A stretch of DNA of 64,000 bases from Enterovibrio baiacu (GTDB taxonomy: Bacteria > Pseudomonadota > Gammaproteobacteria > Enterobacterales > Vibrionaceae), in the NCBI RefSeq assembly GCF_004120195.1, contig NZ_SCHN01000024.1, forward strand, positions 1 to 64,000. The letters run 5' to 3'. The translations under genes and the position numbers were made by a program. Shown here in pieces: positions 45,148-54,514 of this stretch. The notes under the pieces were generated by a model. The model saw nothing but the letters and a program-made list of their open reading frames with translations, did not search any database and was not told the origin of the DNA. Positions within the stretch are counted from its first letter, which is position 1. Each line of letters opens with the position of its first letter.

Positions 45148-47468
45148 CAAAATGTCTCTACAACGTAGTCAGCTAATTCATGGCTCTTTTCATACAAAAA
45201 GTAAATTCCATCGCCAAGAGCTTTTCCAGCAGTGGAACCAGCTATACCACCCAAGGACCCGCCGACAATAAATGCACCGACAGTGGCAACGGCAATTACA
45301 GGTGCTGACGTGATCCCAACAACGCCAATCGCCAACATTACGCTTGCAGACGCAATATTTCCACCAACAATACCAGCGCCCCAGCCACCTGCAAAACCAA
45401 TAACTTCGCGTGTAGCTACTTTACCGCATTCACCTGTTGCATCCACTGAGCATGCTTCATAAATGTTATTTGCTCCACTTGCAGCACTTAGAGTCAATCC
45501 CACATACCCAACGCCACGAGCTGCGGACATACCAACAGCGACATTTGCCATGCGCTTCCCGAGATTGGGAACAACTCCCTTAGAGGTGATTTCATTGGCA
45601 TTATGAATGACGGATCTGGTTGATAATTTTAAGTTCTTCCTAACTTGAACATTGGTAGGTACTTTAACACTGCGTTTAGACAGTGCCGCGAAAGAACCAT
45701 CCAGTTTCTTAAACAATACTGCACGTTCGGCAATAAAGGCACCATAATTTATACCGCCTACGCGGCTTGCCATTGCTACTTGAGTAACGTACACGTTATT
45801 TATTTCCGACAGAATAGAGTTAATGTTCTGTAGGTGTTTTCCAGCTCCAGAAGCCACTGCACCAACCCCCAATGAGGCATGTGCATATACATCTGATGGG
45901 AGTCCATCTTCTTTTACTGATTTCAAAGCCTCTGACGCATAGTAGTCCAAAAGCTCGAAGTGGCGGTTTACCGTTGCGAGAGCTTCATCCGTGAGTTTAC
46001 CCAACTCTATACTCGCCGCTTTGGCTTCGTCGATGAGTGCGTCCAGCCGGCTCTTCTCTTCCTCGCTTTTGGGTTCAGAGGTAGGCACCACGACAATCTC
46101 GCCCTCACGAACAGGGTTGTTAAGGTGTTCGTTATATTTCTTAATGAGCGACTGAATGTCTGTGGGAGTGTCTTCAGTAAACAACGTACGCCAATAGTCA
46201 TCAAGTGGTTGAGTTTTCTCTACTTGGCAATATCCCAGATCAAACGCCAATTCTTCTGACGGTAACGTTTTCACCTTCACCACTGGCAACCCACTCTCTA
46301 CCAGTCTCCTGTTATTAATGGCTTTAAGCGTTGAACCCATGAGTAGGCGTTCTTTGTGGTCATAAACCACATTGGCAGGGGCATTGAAGGTTTGTGGTTT
46401 GTAAGGCTTTTCTGCGGCTTGCTGAGGCTGCATAGCAGCGAGCAGTGCTGGTACATCAATAGGAGCGCCATGTTCAGCCAACCAATCATCATTCAGGTTA
46501 TCTAACTGTTCTCGTGTGACCGCCTGATCGAGGTAGACGAGGTGCTGATTTTTAACGACTTTGCTGTCGATTTTCCAATAAAGAAGGATGGCCCCTTGGT
46601 ACTTGTTCGTGCCTTGTTCAGTATTCAATTTTTCATGAGTTGAGCGAGTCGCGTAAAATGCCCAGCGATCTTCCCCCAAAATTTTGTATTCCTGAACCAG
46701 CTTGTTGTTATGGAAGTGGTAATAAAACCCTTCAGTCGGGAAACCGAGACGTGAGCCAAGCTGAACAGAAGGGACGACAGGAATAAACGCTTCTCTGACC
46801 GCGCCTGTATCTTTCGGTTTCAATTTAACTGGCTCTTTATTACTGACGCCTTTCTCGGTGTTGGCCACTTTCGCAATCAGCTTTCTTGGTGCGCCGTCCG
46901 TTGCTTTTGCCGAGAAGACAGTGCCATGTTCTGAAGGCTTGGTTTCCCAACTGACAATGCTTGCCTCTTTCGGCGTTTTTCCTAGTGCAAATTGGCAGCC
47001 GACTTCGCTCGCCAATACTTCTTCAGAGCAAGCTACCTCAAACAAGTATTCGTAATTAACACCCGGCTTTTCGGGTTTGTCTTCAACGGGAGGCTGCGGT
47101 GTGTAAGCAGGTTCCGACACCGCTTGAGTGCCAGCGCTGTCGCCGGAACGGGACGAAGAGCCTTTTGCCTTGGTGCGAGACACAAACGCGGTCTGTGCTT
47201 GCGGTGAAAAGCGGGATTGCGCTGCGGTATTAAATTGCCACGTTTTTTCGCCAGAGGGGGCGGAAGACAATGAGAGTGCCGGCGTGTTTGGTGCATCGCT
47301 CAGTAAGATCAACTGGCCTTCTTGAAGTTGAGCTTTAAACGTATTCAACGCCATGCCTTGCGGCAATACACGTTCAAGTTCTCGCTCACCTAGCTCGGCA
47401 AATGCCCCTTCAATGTTCCCGAACTCATAGCTTGCGAGCTCAGACAGCTTTACAACACGGTACCCCAC
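45147..47468 (-). CDS. Putative membrane-targeting polymorphic toxin (T6SS-effector-like)
   Basis: The protein is about 773 residues. The N-terminal half is polar with a low-complexity Pro/Ser linker (about 90-140). A LysM-like piece (LIKKYNEHLNN, GEIVVVPTSEP) lies near 470. The last 200 residues are glycine/alanine-rich hydrophobic helices (NVAVGMSAARGVGYVGLTLS, GFAGGWGAGIVGG, VGAFIVGGSLGG), as in pore-forming effectors. No secretion signal is seen. A GTG start at 47468 has AAGGA seven bases upstream; the frame extends to a TTG at 47549. Four downstream membrane-protein paralogues support a toxin role. Delivery by a type VI system is an inference; no such genes are in the window. Confidence 0.6.
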   Translation of the reverse strand: MGYRVVKLSELASYEFGNIEGAFAELGERELERVLPQGMALNTFKAQLQEGQLILLSDAPNTPALSLSSAPSGEKTWQFNTAAQSRFSPQAQTAFVSRTKAKGSSSRSGDSAGTQAVSEPAYTPQPPVEDKPEKPGVNYEYLFEVACSEEVLASEVGCQFALGKTPKEASIVSWETKPSEHGTVFSAKATDGAPRKLIAKVANTEKGVSNKEPVKLKPKDTGAVREAFIPVVPSVQLGSRLGFPTEGFYYHFHNNKLVQEYKILGEDRWAFYATRSTHEKLNTEQGTNKYQGAILLYWKIDSKVVKNQHLVYLDQAVTREQLDNLNDDWLAEHGAPIDVPALLAAMQPQQAAEKPYKPQTFNAPANVVYDHKERLLMGSTLKAINNRRLVESGLPVVKVKTLPSEELAFDLGYCQVEKTQPLDDYWRTLFTEDTPTDIQSLIKKYNEHLNNPVREGEIVVVPTSEPKSEEEKSRLDALIDEAKAASIELGKLTDEALATVNRHFELLDYYASEALKSVKEDGLPSDVYAHASLGVGAVASGAGKHLQNINSILSEINNVYVTQVAMASRVGGINYGAFIAERAVLFKKLDGSFAALSKRSVKVPTNVQVRKNLKLSTRSVIHNANEITSKGVVPNLGKRMANVAVGMSAARGVGYVGLTLSAASGANNIYEACSVDATGECGKVATREVIGFAGGWGAGIVGGNIASASVMLAIGVVGITSAPVIAVATVGAFIVGGSLGGIAGSTAGKALGDGIYFLYEKSHELADYVVETF

Positions 47469-47648
47469 GCACTCATCCTTAAGTGTTTTCCTTTTGGGCT
47501 TAATTACCGAACTCGTTCGGTTTGCACAAGTGCCGTAAATCAAAAGCAAAAGGTGGATCAGTCAGGGGCAATTTCTTGCTCGAAAAGGGGAAGATGTTGT
47601 TTCCATTTTGCGTCGTATTTCTAGCTTTCGACCGCTGTAAAAACACAC

Positions 47649-48410
47649 TTAAAACAGCCCCAACTCCGTGACAAATTCTGACTGGCGCGCGAGGGCTTTG
47701 GATTCTTTTGCCCAAGAAGGATTGGCGTTTAACCAAGCAGAAACCAGAGGCAAAACGGTGTTGCCCGACATGCCCGCGCGGATTTTTGATGAATACAGTA
47801 AGCGCAGCAAGGTGACGTCTAATGGCGTCAGCACGCTGTTTTTGGTGTTGTCATTGAAGATGGATGGGAAAACCTCATTGGAGTCGTTCGGCAGCCCCAT
47901 GGCTTGCGTTAACTCTTCCACCACACACGCAAACAACTTTCCACGTTCACGCGCCAGATCAACAGGGATGACAATCAAACCGCGTCGGATTTCATTGCTC
48001 TTGGTGACTGAAAAATGCGCCATGCAGATAGCACCACGAAACGGGTAATTTTCATTCGGGTTCCACAACTCGCGAGTTTCTGCTTGCCAACGGCTTTGGC
48101 GGGTAAACACCATGCGCAGATTTGCCTTCTCTAGCTTATCGACCAATTGGACTTTGTGACCCGTCACTTTCGAAAGGTGAGCAAGGTGCATACGCACCAA
48201 CATGGTGTGAAGCTCTTTGTCCCCCACGCGATGGTCAATCCACACATTCACGGGCTGATGCCACTTGCGAACGGGATGGTCTTTATCGTCATACTCGTTA
48301 TTGAGGGCAATCAGCTCGAAGGCTTTTTCCACATACGCATTGTTATCCCAAGCTGCTTGAGCTGGCATCACAAGCAAAGAAAAAAGCAGCCCAAAAACAA
48401 GATGTCGCAT
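47649..48410 (-). CDS. DUF2927-like secreted protein
   Basis: The 253-residue protein has a signal peptide (MRHLVFGLLFSLLVMPAQA) and the core CVVEELTQAMGLPNDSNEVF with SIFND soon after, which I take as DUF2927. That family is thought to be metal-binding and protease-like, but its function is not known. About 100 bases separate it from the toxin-like gene on the same strand. Whether it belongs to that module is unclear. Confidence 0.65.
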   Translation of the reverse strand: MRHLVFGLLFSLLVMPAQAAWDNNAYVEKAFELIALNNEYDDKDHPVRKWHQPVNVWIDHRVGDKELHTMLVRMHLAHLSKVTGHKVQLVDKLEKANLRMVFTRQSRWQAETRELWNPNENYPFRGAICMAHFSVTKSNEIRRGLIVIPVDLARERGKLFACVVEELTQAMGLPNDSNEVFPSIFNDNTKNSVLTPLDVTLLRLLYSSKIRAGMSGNTVLPLVSAWLNANPSWAKESKALARQSEFVTELGLF

Positions 48411-48549
48411 TCCACACTCCGTTGTTCATCATCGCTCAAATCCCAAAGCGACTGTTGTTACAAGGTAGCGCAGATTGGGGCGGGAGGGGAAATGGAGGCG
48501 CTTTGCGGAGTATCAAACTCGCCGATGCAAATTCGGGTTAACTGTTATT

Positions 48550-48595
48550 TATCCCTTACCGGGGATAAAGGTGGATTTATCCCCGGTAAGGGATA
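48550..48595. repeat. Perfect 20-bp inverted repeat
   Basis: TATCCCTTACCGGGGATAAA (48550-48569) and its exact reverse complement (48576-48595) flank GGTGGA. No T run follows on either strand. It lies eight bases after the nuclease gene stop (minus strand). Confidence 0.95.
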
Positions 48596-48603
48596 GCGCA
48601 AAG

Positions 48604-49947
48604 TTACTCTTCGACAGTTAGATATTGTTTTAGCGATGCCCTGTATGTCGTAGGCCTGAGGTCGAACAACTCATCAATCGCGCCTCTACGCTTATAATAA
48701 TCCGCTGTGTTTTCGGTACGGTTAAGGTTGTACAAACGGTAAAGCCAGTACTTTTCAGGTGCATCGCGAGAGACGCTCACTTCATTATCTGAAATGAAAA
48801 ACTGAGTATTTCGTCTTCCTTCTGTGGTTTTCACTTCGATGTACTTCTCGGTGCCGTCTGGGGCGAAAGATAGAATGTCGTATCCAGCATTCGGGTCGAT
48901 CAAAGCCATATGTTGAATTCGATCTGCCAGTTCGGGTTTGTCGCTTGATAATAAGTGCTTTCGTTCCATATCTAGGACGAGCTGCTCACCAATGTCTCCA
49001 AGCTCACGGTTCCTTTTATCACGCTCTGCCCAGTCAACTTGAACGCCTTTTCGCTTCCTTCCACTTTCTGAGTAAAGCGGGGAAAGGTTGTCATCAATCG
49101 GCACTTCCTTAATGGTAATTTCATCAGGATTTAATGCGGTAAGCGTTGGTGTATTGGAGTAGGTTTCAAATGCTATCCTTCTTTGAATCCTATTTGGGAT
49201 AGGCCAGCTTTCAAACTGCCAGTTTATATTGACTGGCTCGCTCGTCGTCGCTTCCCATTTATCAAAAAGAAGATGACCGAGGTAGGTGTAGTCATCCTCC
49301 TTATTTGCTCTTAGGAACAAGTGGATAGTGTTTGTTTTATCATCGTGCGCGACTAACTGTTTGATGACAGAGGATTCGGGTGTGTGCTGGTTTTGTGACC
49401 ACCAAATTAGCTTGCCATCATTTGTAATGTAATCTTCGTAAGTGTTTGACTCGCTGGGCTCTAGGGTGACAAAGAAAACAAAGTCGCCTTCTTTTGAGGC
49501 ATTAGAGACGATACCCGAAAGCCCCCATGAACCCGCACCTTTTGTAAATTTTACCTCAGGCGCGAAGACTTTACATACTTCCTCACGGTTGTATTGCCCA
49601 TAAAGCTCTAGAGTGACATTTTCCATGTCTCTTGCTTTAGCGATGACTTCATAACCAAGCTTTCTGAGCACTTTGAAACACGGGCTTTTTTCACCACCAG
49701 TGAAGTGCTTTGACGAAACTTCGATATTGAGCAACTCAGACATGGCAAGGCCAAAAATTGCCTTTGGTGGGTAGGATCTGCCGTGGACTATTAGGTCGTA
49801 ATCCTTTGATGGAGCATAACTTTCGATGTCGCCTTGTTTTTCGTTAAAGAGACGAAAGGCACTTTCTACGTGATTGGTGTTGAGAGTTTTGGCAAGTGTG
49901 TTGAGCTTCTTGATTCTTCCGGCTTTATCAAATTCAATGCTGTTCAT
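48604..49947 (-). CDS. McrA-like / DUF3883 restriction-type nuclease
   Basis: The 447-residue protein has three parts. The N-terminal part (about 10-100; SYPPKAIFGLA) resembles the head domain of ScoMcrA-type enzymes. The middle (about 108-260; YGQYNREEVCKVFAPEVKFT, AGSWGLSGIV) resembles DUF3427-like reader domains. The C-terminal part (about 315-410; GDIGEQLVLDMER, GYDILSF, YIEVKTTEG) is a DUF3883 PD-(D/E)xK nuclease fold with D and ExK in place. It may cut modified or foreign DNA. It is divergent from the GHKL ATPase gene, with 186 bases between. Function is inferred from domain resemblance. Confidence 0.7.
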   Translation of the reverse strand: MNSIEFDKAGRIKKLNTLAKTLNTNHVESAFRLFNEKQGDIESYAPSKDYDLIVHGRSYPPKAIFGLAMSELLNIEVSSKHFTGGEKSPCFKVLRKLGYEVIAKARDMENVTLELYGQYNREEVCKVFAPEVKFTKGAGSWGLSGIVSNASKEGDFVFFVTLEPSESNTYEDYITNDGKLIWWSQNQHTPESSVIKQLVAHDDKTNTIHLFLRANKEDDYTYLGHLLFDKWEATTSEPVNINWQFESWPIPNRIQRRIAFETYSNTPTLTALNPDEITIKEVPIDDNLSPLYSESGRKRKGVQVDWAERDKRNRELGDIGEQLVLDMERKHLLSSDKPELADRIQHMALIDPNAGYDILSFAPDGTEKYIEVKTTEGRRNTQFFISDNEVSVSRDAPEKYWLYRLYNLNRTENTADYYKRRGAIDELFDLRPTTYRASLKQYLTVEE

Positions 49948-50133
49948 TCACTCGTAACTTCAGAGCTACTGATAGGAGAGTAAGATTAGATACCGAAGGT
50001 GGGGAGGTGGTTTTGTTCTAGGTCAATTTTCTAGACATGCATAACGATTGGGTTAAGCACCAGTTGACGCCACGCTATTTCAGTTTATTCTAAGTTTCAT
50101 TGCTTCTCTTGTGAGTTTTAGCTGAGATTTTTT

Positions 50134-52185
50134 ATGAAAGAAACCACTCTCAAATTTAGTGGAAGGTTATTAGAGCAATTATCTCAAAATATTCCTTCAT
50201 CTTTATTTGCACTTAATGAGTTAATTAAAAATGCATATGATGCTTTCTCTCCAGATATAGAAATTAAGCTGTTGCATAGTAAGAAAATTATACTCATTAA
50301 AGATCATGGTTTAGGAATGGGAGAGGAAGAGATCGAGTCATTATTCCATATTTCTAAAAGTACCAAAAGCTACGGTAAAGAAGTTGAGCTAGATGGTTTA
50401 AAAAGAATCACTCAAGGCTCTAAAGGACTAGGGTTTCTTTCTGCACTAAAGTTTGGTAATGAAGTTAAATGGATAACATATAAAAATGGTCAAAAAAGCA
50501 CGTTTTCTGTGAACAAAACTGAACTAACCTCTAAGGATGACCTAAGTGGTATAAATATTCCAGTTAATGTGGAAGAAGAGGATGGTAAAGGAACCGAGAT
50601 TTTAATATTTTCAACTGAAAACGAAATAGAAGAGCTGTTTTCAGATCTTAAGAATAAAAAGGTAGTAGAGAAGTTAGCAGCATCAATAATTGATGATTCA
50701 TTTGATATTTCAATTGATCTCGGTGATGGAAGTGAAGTTACTTCTTCTAGAACTCTAAGTAGTATTTATGATGAGAGTGTCTCAGAACAGTTATTTTACA
50801 TAACCTATAACTCAAAAAATGGTATGATTGACTTTTATCATAAAGGAGAGTTTTTAAAATCATATCCATATGAAGCGAGCAGTGAAGATTACTCTATTTC
50901 ATTAGAGCTAGTTGTTTTCTTTTTTGGTAACGGTAAGAATGCTAAGGGAATTTCAGATCTAAATAAGAGGGTTTATGATAGCCAACTTTACCCTTTGGTA
51001 TATGTTAATAAAAATTTATTTAATAACTCTATTTTATTTGACCCAGAACTTCTTCGAAAGAAAAAATCTTCAGAAATATTACCTCAAATGATTGGTAGAG
51101 TTGAAATATTAAGTGAAAGTAAGGATATAGAATTCAACTCAGATCGTACTAATTTTGTCGAAAACACTCTTACTAAGAGGATGAGTATCCATTTAAGAGA
51201 ACTAAATAAATTCATACAAACTAATGGCTCAGCACTTAGAAAAGAAATTACAACATCGAAAAACACACCAACAGGTAGAGCATTCCCAACAGACGGTGAA
51301 AGAGAAAAAAGCAATACAGCATTTATCCTTATCGACAGAAAGATGCCGACTTCACTATATATCCCATCAGATCAAATTGATCTCAAGGAATACGTTTATG
51401 ATGTGAGAGATAGTAATGGTATAGATGTAAATCATGAAGAACTAGAAATAAGTGTTGACGGTGTTTTTAATAAAAATGGGATTCTTGCGTCAGTTGAAGA
51501 TGTATCCCAAAAGGAAATAATATATAGGTATAATGATAAGAATACTGGACTCCTTTCAAAGAGCCTTGTTCTTAATTTCAATAAAAAATTATCTAATATT
51601 ACAGGTGAAAAACTAGACAGGTCTATTTTTACATTGGAGTCTGCTAGTGAATATAAGATAAGTATGGAAACTGTTAGGGATATAATTAATGCTATAAATA
51701 AGGTATATTCTTTTAAGTCAAAAGAGGATTTTTTACCTATAATTGCATGCTCCATTAGATCTATATTTGAGATTTCATCCGAGAGCTTATTTAAGAAGCA
51801 GAGTAATTGGTTTGGTCGTATCGATATTAGCAAGCTTAATGCTAATACTAAGAAGGAAATGAGGGATAAATTGTTGTTGAGCGTTGTGACAGTAATTTTA
51901 CTTCTAAAGAAAAATCCAAAGTTAGTAACCATTATCTCTGAAACTTCAGGTGTGAATTATTCAACTTTGAATAACTTACTAGAAGTTGGAAGGTTTAGAG
52001 ACTCGGTCAAAACTTCTCATGTTGGTGCTCATCAATCTACTAGATATTTATCTAAGCCAAAAATAGAGCTTTGCTCCGATACGTGTGGTTATTTTGCCGT
52101 AATATGCGATATTCTTATAAATATAAGTGATGAGGAGTATAAAGAACTAAATGTTATTAAAGTTATTGAAAGTGATTTTCAATAA
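50134..52185 (+). CDS. GHKL (HSP90/MORC-like) ATPase of unknown function
   Basis: The 683-residue product has an N-terminal GHKL ATPase domain: N-box ALNELIKNAYDAF (about 27-39), G1 KDHGLGMG, and G2 TQGSKGLGFLSAL (about 85-97). The rest has no motif I recognise. Base composition is much richer in A+T than the core genes, with many AUA and AGA codons, so the gene was probably acquired by transfer. Such ATPases occur in anti-phage systems together with nucleases. It may work with the divergent DUF3883 nuclease or with the methyltransferase operon; neither is proven. Confidence 0.65.
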   Translation: MKETTLKFSGRLLEQLSQNIPSSLFALNELIKNAYDAFSPDIEIKLLHSKKIILIKDHGLGMGEEEIESLFHISKSTKSYGKEVELDGLKRITQGSKGLGFLSALKFGNEVKWITYKNGQKSTFSVNKTELTSKDDLSGINIPVNVEEEDGKGTEILIFSTENEIEELFSDLKNKKVVEKLAASIIDDSFDISIDLGDGSEVTSSRTLSSIYDESVSEQLFYITYNSKNGMIDFYHKGEFLKSYPYEASSEDYSISLELVVFFFGNGKNAKGISDLNKRVYDSQLYPLVYVNKNLFNNSILFDPELLRKKKSSEILPQMIGRVEILSESKDIEFNSDRTNFVENTLTKRMSIHLRELNKFIQTNGSALRKEITTSKNTPTGRAFPTDGEREKSNTAFILIDRKMPTSLYIPSDQIDLKEYVYDVRDSNGIDVNHEELEISVDGVFNKNGILASVEDVSQKEIIYRYNDKNTGLLSKSLVLNFNKKLSNITGEKLDRSIFTLESASEYKISMETVRDIINAINKVYSFKSKEDFLPIIACSIRSIFEISSESLFKKQSNWFGRIDISKLNANTKKEMRDKLLLSVVTVILLLKKNPKLVTIISETSGVNYSTLNNLLEVGRFRDSVKTSHVGAHQSTRYLSKPKIELCSDTCGYFAVICDILINISDEEYKELNVIKVIESDFQ

Positions 52186-52720
52186 TTGAGGCTTTTCTTT
52201 ATCACATAATTATTATAATGGTATATTACCCTGTCCTAATTTTAGTGGATATCTATTTTATTGGATGTGATGATAAAGGTTTTAAGAGCTTAAATTTTTA
52301 TTTTTTATAATCTTAAAAGCATATATGTATTATCATGAAGAGCAGAGCATCAAATATCGAAAAGTTGATGCGAGAAGTAGATGTATTATCCTCTTTCCCT
52401 CTCAGTAATAGTTTAACTGTCCATTTCCGATTTAGGCTTGAGCTGTATATAGTGAAATTTTCTCATACGGTTTTTAGGGGTACTTGGTAACAGGTGTCGT
52501 CTATCCAACATCAAATCGGTGGCTATTCACAGAATTTATTAGTACGTAGAAAAATAGGGGTGAGGTGACAATAAAGATTGAAACTAAGTCAACCTCACTA
52601 ATTTAAAAAACTGGAATTATGGCAATAAATTTTGAAACTATTAGAAAGCTCATCTCTATCTATTGCGCAGAAAAGCTCAACCCAAAACCGATAACCTTAT
52701 AAACATTTTGTAAAAAATAG
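52186..52720. other. AT-rich intergenic region between convergent defence-like genes
   Basis: These 535 bases have no long frame. One 51-codon ATG frame (52335-52490, plus strand) has no ribosome site and no motif I recognise. A loose hairpin around 52279-52290 may end the ATPase gene. It may be debris from earlier insertions. Confidence 0.4.
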
Positions 52721-54514
52721 TTAAATTGAAAAATCTTTATCAAGTGCAATACGAGCTTTGTATCCTACGAAATAGCTTCTGAGTAACTTATTGGAGAAAG
52801 TTTCACGAAGGTGGGACAAACGTTGACCATTCATTGACAGTTTGTCTCTATGTACCTTGATGTCAAAGGTCTGAGCGTTATTCAATGTGAATGAAGAGTA
52901 TTGTTGAACTATTCTTTCATTTAATGGCTCCGTGGTTAAAACACATGGAGTAACCGGAGAGTAATGAGTAGGTTTTACTTGAGTACTCTTTACTATTTTG
53001 AGAGCTTCTTTAAGTTGGTTGAATTTTTCGATCCAGCCAGGTAGGAATACTAATGGGGATAATTCCTGATTATAATAAAAACGAATGAGTCCGGAAGAAT
53101 TAAATACACATAGGTCTAACCAATTGACGTTTACAAAAATCGCTTTCCCAAAATTGAACGTGTAGTAAATATTATTATTACTATCTTTAGGAAGAACTAT
53201 AAAGTCACAACTCTCACGTGAATTCAATTGACGCTCATGAGCTTCCTTAGGCTTCTTTTTATTACTGACGGATTCTGTTTTAAATGGAACCAATAATACC
53301 TCACTAACTGAGCGTTCGCCTAATTCATCAGGTTTAGCCCTTACCATAAGATCACAGGCTTGCTCTAAGAGAATATATTTCTGCTCACCAATATCAAATA
53401 TATCACCAGAACGTATAGGTGCATGTGTGATGTTTATTGTTGTATCGAATACTTCTTGATGACGAAGTTTAGAAAAGTTATTATTAGGTAAAATTAGTCC
53501 CTTTAAGTATTCAACATATGTTTCATCTCTCAAAATAGGAGAGGTTTGTACAGAACGGTAAGCTACTATTTTTTCAAGGATAGAATTCTGTTCATTTAAA
53601 TACTGACTAATGGCTTCAGACTGTTTAATTGAAAATAAACGATGTAGTAAATCAATTTCAGAAGCGCCTTCATCAAGTGAACTCATGAAAATTGATGAAT
53701 CTACTTCATAAATGGAATGTTGACTCAAATCTGATTTTAAATTATTAATTGATTCAATGAGTTTCTCTGAGATACTTTCAACCATTTCGGAACTTAATTT
53801 TCTAAGAAAGATTCGTTTTACAAACTCAGATGCTTTAAATTCAATACATATCTTTTTATCATCTTCCATGATATCTTTTGATAGAACGGAGAAGTATTGA
53901 GGTTTAATATGGCTTGGTATTTCTTTTATTATTTTTAATCGCTCACATTCTTCTTCCGAACCATTTTTTGTTTCGCTGGTAAACAAAACACAATAAATAT
54001 TACTCAATGCACTACTAAGCACATCAAATACTATTAATTTTCCATGATCTTTAGGAAGGCTTTCACGAGAAAAATCATAGTCAATGAGGAAAAGGTTTTC
54101 ATCAGAATTCTTAAGCCAAAACTCCTTTTCTTGTTGCCATTTCTTATTGCTTAATGTGTGCACTCTTTTATTTGTATTGCTTTCAAATATATTTTTGAGC
54201 TCTTGAAACTCCTCTGGTGTAAAGTCTGGAAGATCTTTCCCAATATATCTGTAGAACTTATCAATACTATCTTCATCTTCAGGTAATTGATCTTTCCATG
54301 TGTCAAAAGGAAAGCTTGACTGTAATTCACCAATAGTTAAAAAAGGTTCAAATTCCTGAATGAAAGTTGGGTCTACTTCATAATAGTTTTTAACTTCAGC
54401 TAAAAACTCATCCTTAAAGTCACCACTGTTAGGAGCAAATCGATCGTCCACCCAAATTACATTATCTAATCTAATTGCGTCGAAAACGCTTTGTTTAAAT
54501 TGTTCTATAGCCAT
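52721..54514 (-). CDS. Receiver-domain effector of a defence-like operon
   Basis: The 597-residue protein starts with a receiver-like domain: VIWVDDRF (D23, D24), LFLIDYDF (D145), CVLFTSE (T179) and FSVLSK (K213). All the usual receiver residues are present, but an insert of about 80 residues separates the acidic pair from the acceptor Asp. The C-terminal half (about 350-590; GDIFDIGEQKYILLEQACDL) is of a kind I do not recognise. Its ATG overlaps the stop of the double-GHKL ATPase gene (TAATG), so they are coupled. It would be the partner of that kinase-like protein. Confidence 0.6.
   Translation of the reverse strand: MAIEQFKQSVFDAIRLDNVIWVDDRFAPNSGDFKDEFLAEVKNYYEVDPTFIQEFEPFLTIGELQSSFPFDTWKDQLPEDEDSIDKFYRYIGKDLPDFTPEEFQELKNIFESNTNKRVHTLSNKKWQQEKEFWLKNSDENLFLIDYDFSRESLPKDHGKLIVFDVLSSALSNIYCVLFTSETKNGSEEECERLKIIKEIPSHIKPQYFSVLSKDIMEDDKKICIEFKASEFVKRIFLRKLSSEMVESISEKLIESINNLKSDLSQHSIYEVDSSIFMSSLDEGASEIDLLHRLFSIKQSEAISQYLNEQNSILEKIVAYRSVQTSPILRDETYVEYLKGLILPNNNFSKLRHQEVFDTTINITHAPIRSGDIFDIGEQKYILLEQACDLMVRAKPDELGERSVSEVLLVPFKTESVSNKKKPKEAHERQLNSRESCDFIVLPKDSNNNIYYTFNFGKAIFVNVNWLDLCVFNSSGLIRFYYNQELSPLVFLPGWIEKFNQLKEALKIVKSTQVKPTHYSPVTPCVLTTEPLNERIVQQYSSFTLNNAQTFDIKVHRDKLSMNGQRLSHLRETFSNKLLRSYFVGYKARIALDKDFSI

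Noticed and set aside
45147-47468. Large protein considered as colicin-type bacteriocin
   Set aside because: It lacks recognisable translocation and receptor domains or a lysis gene; an effector delivered by a contractile system fits better, but this remains open.
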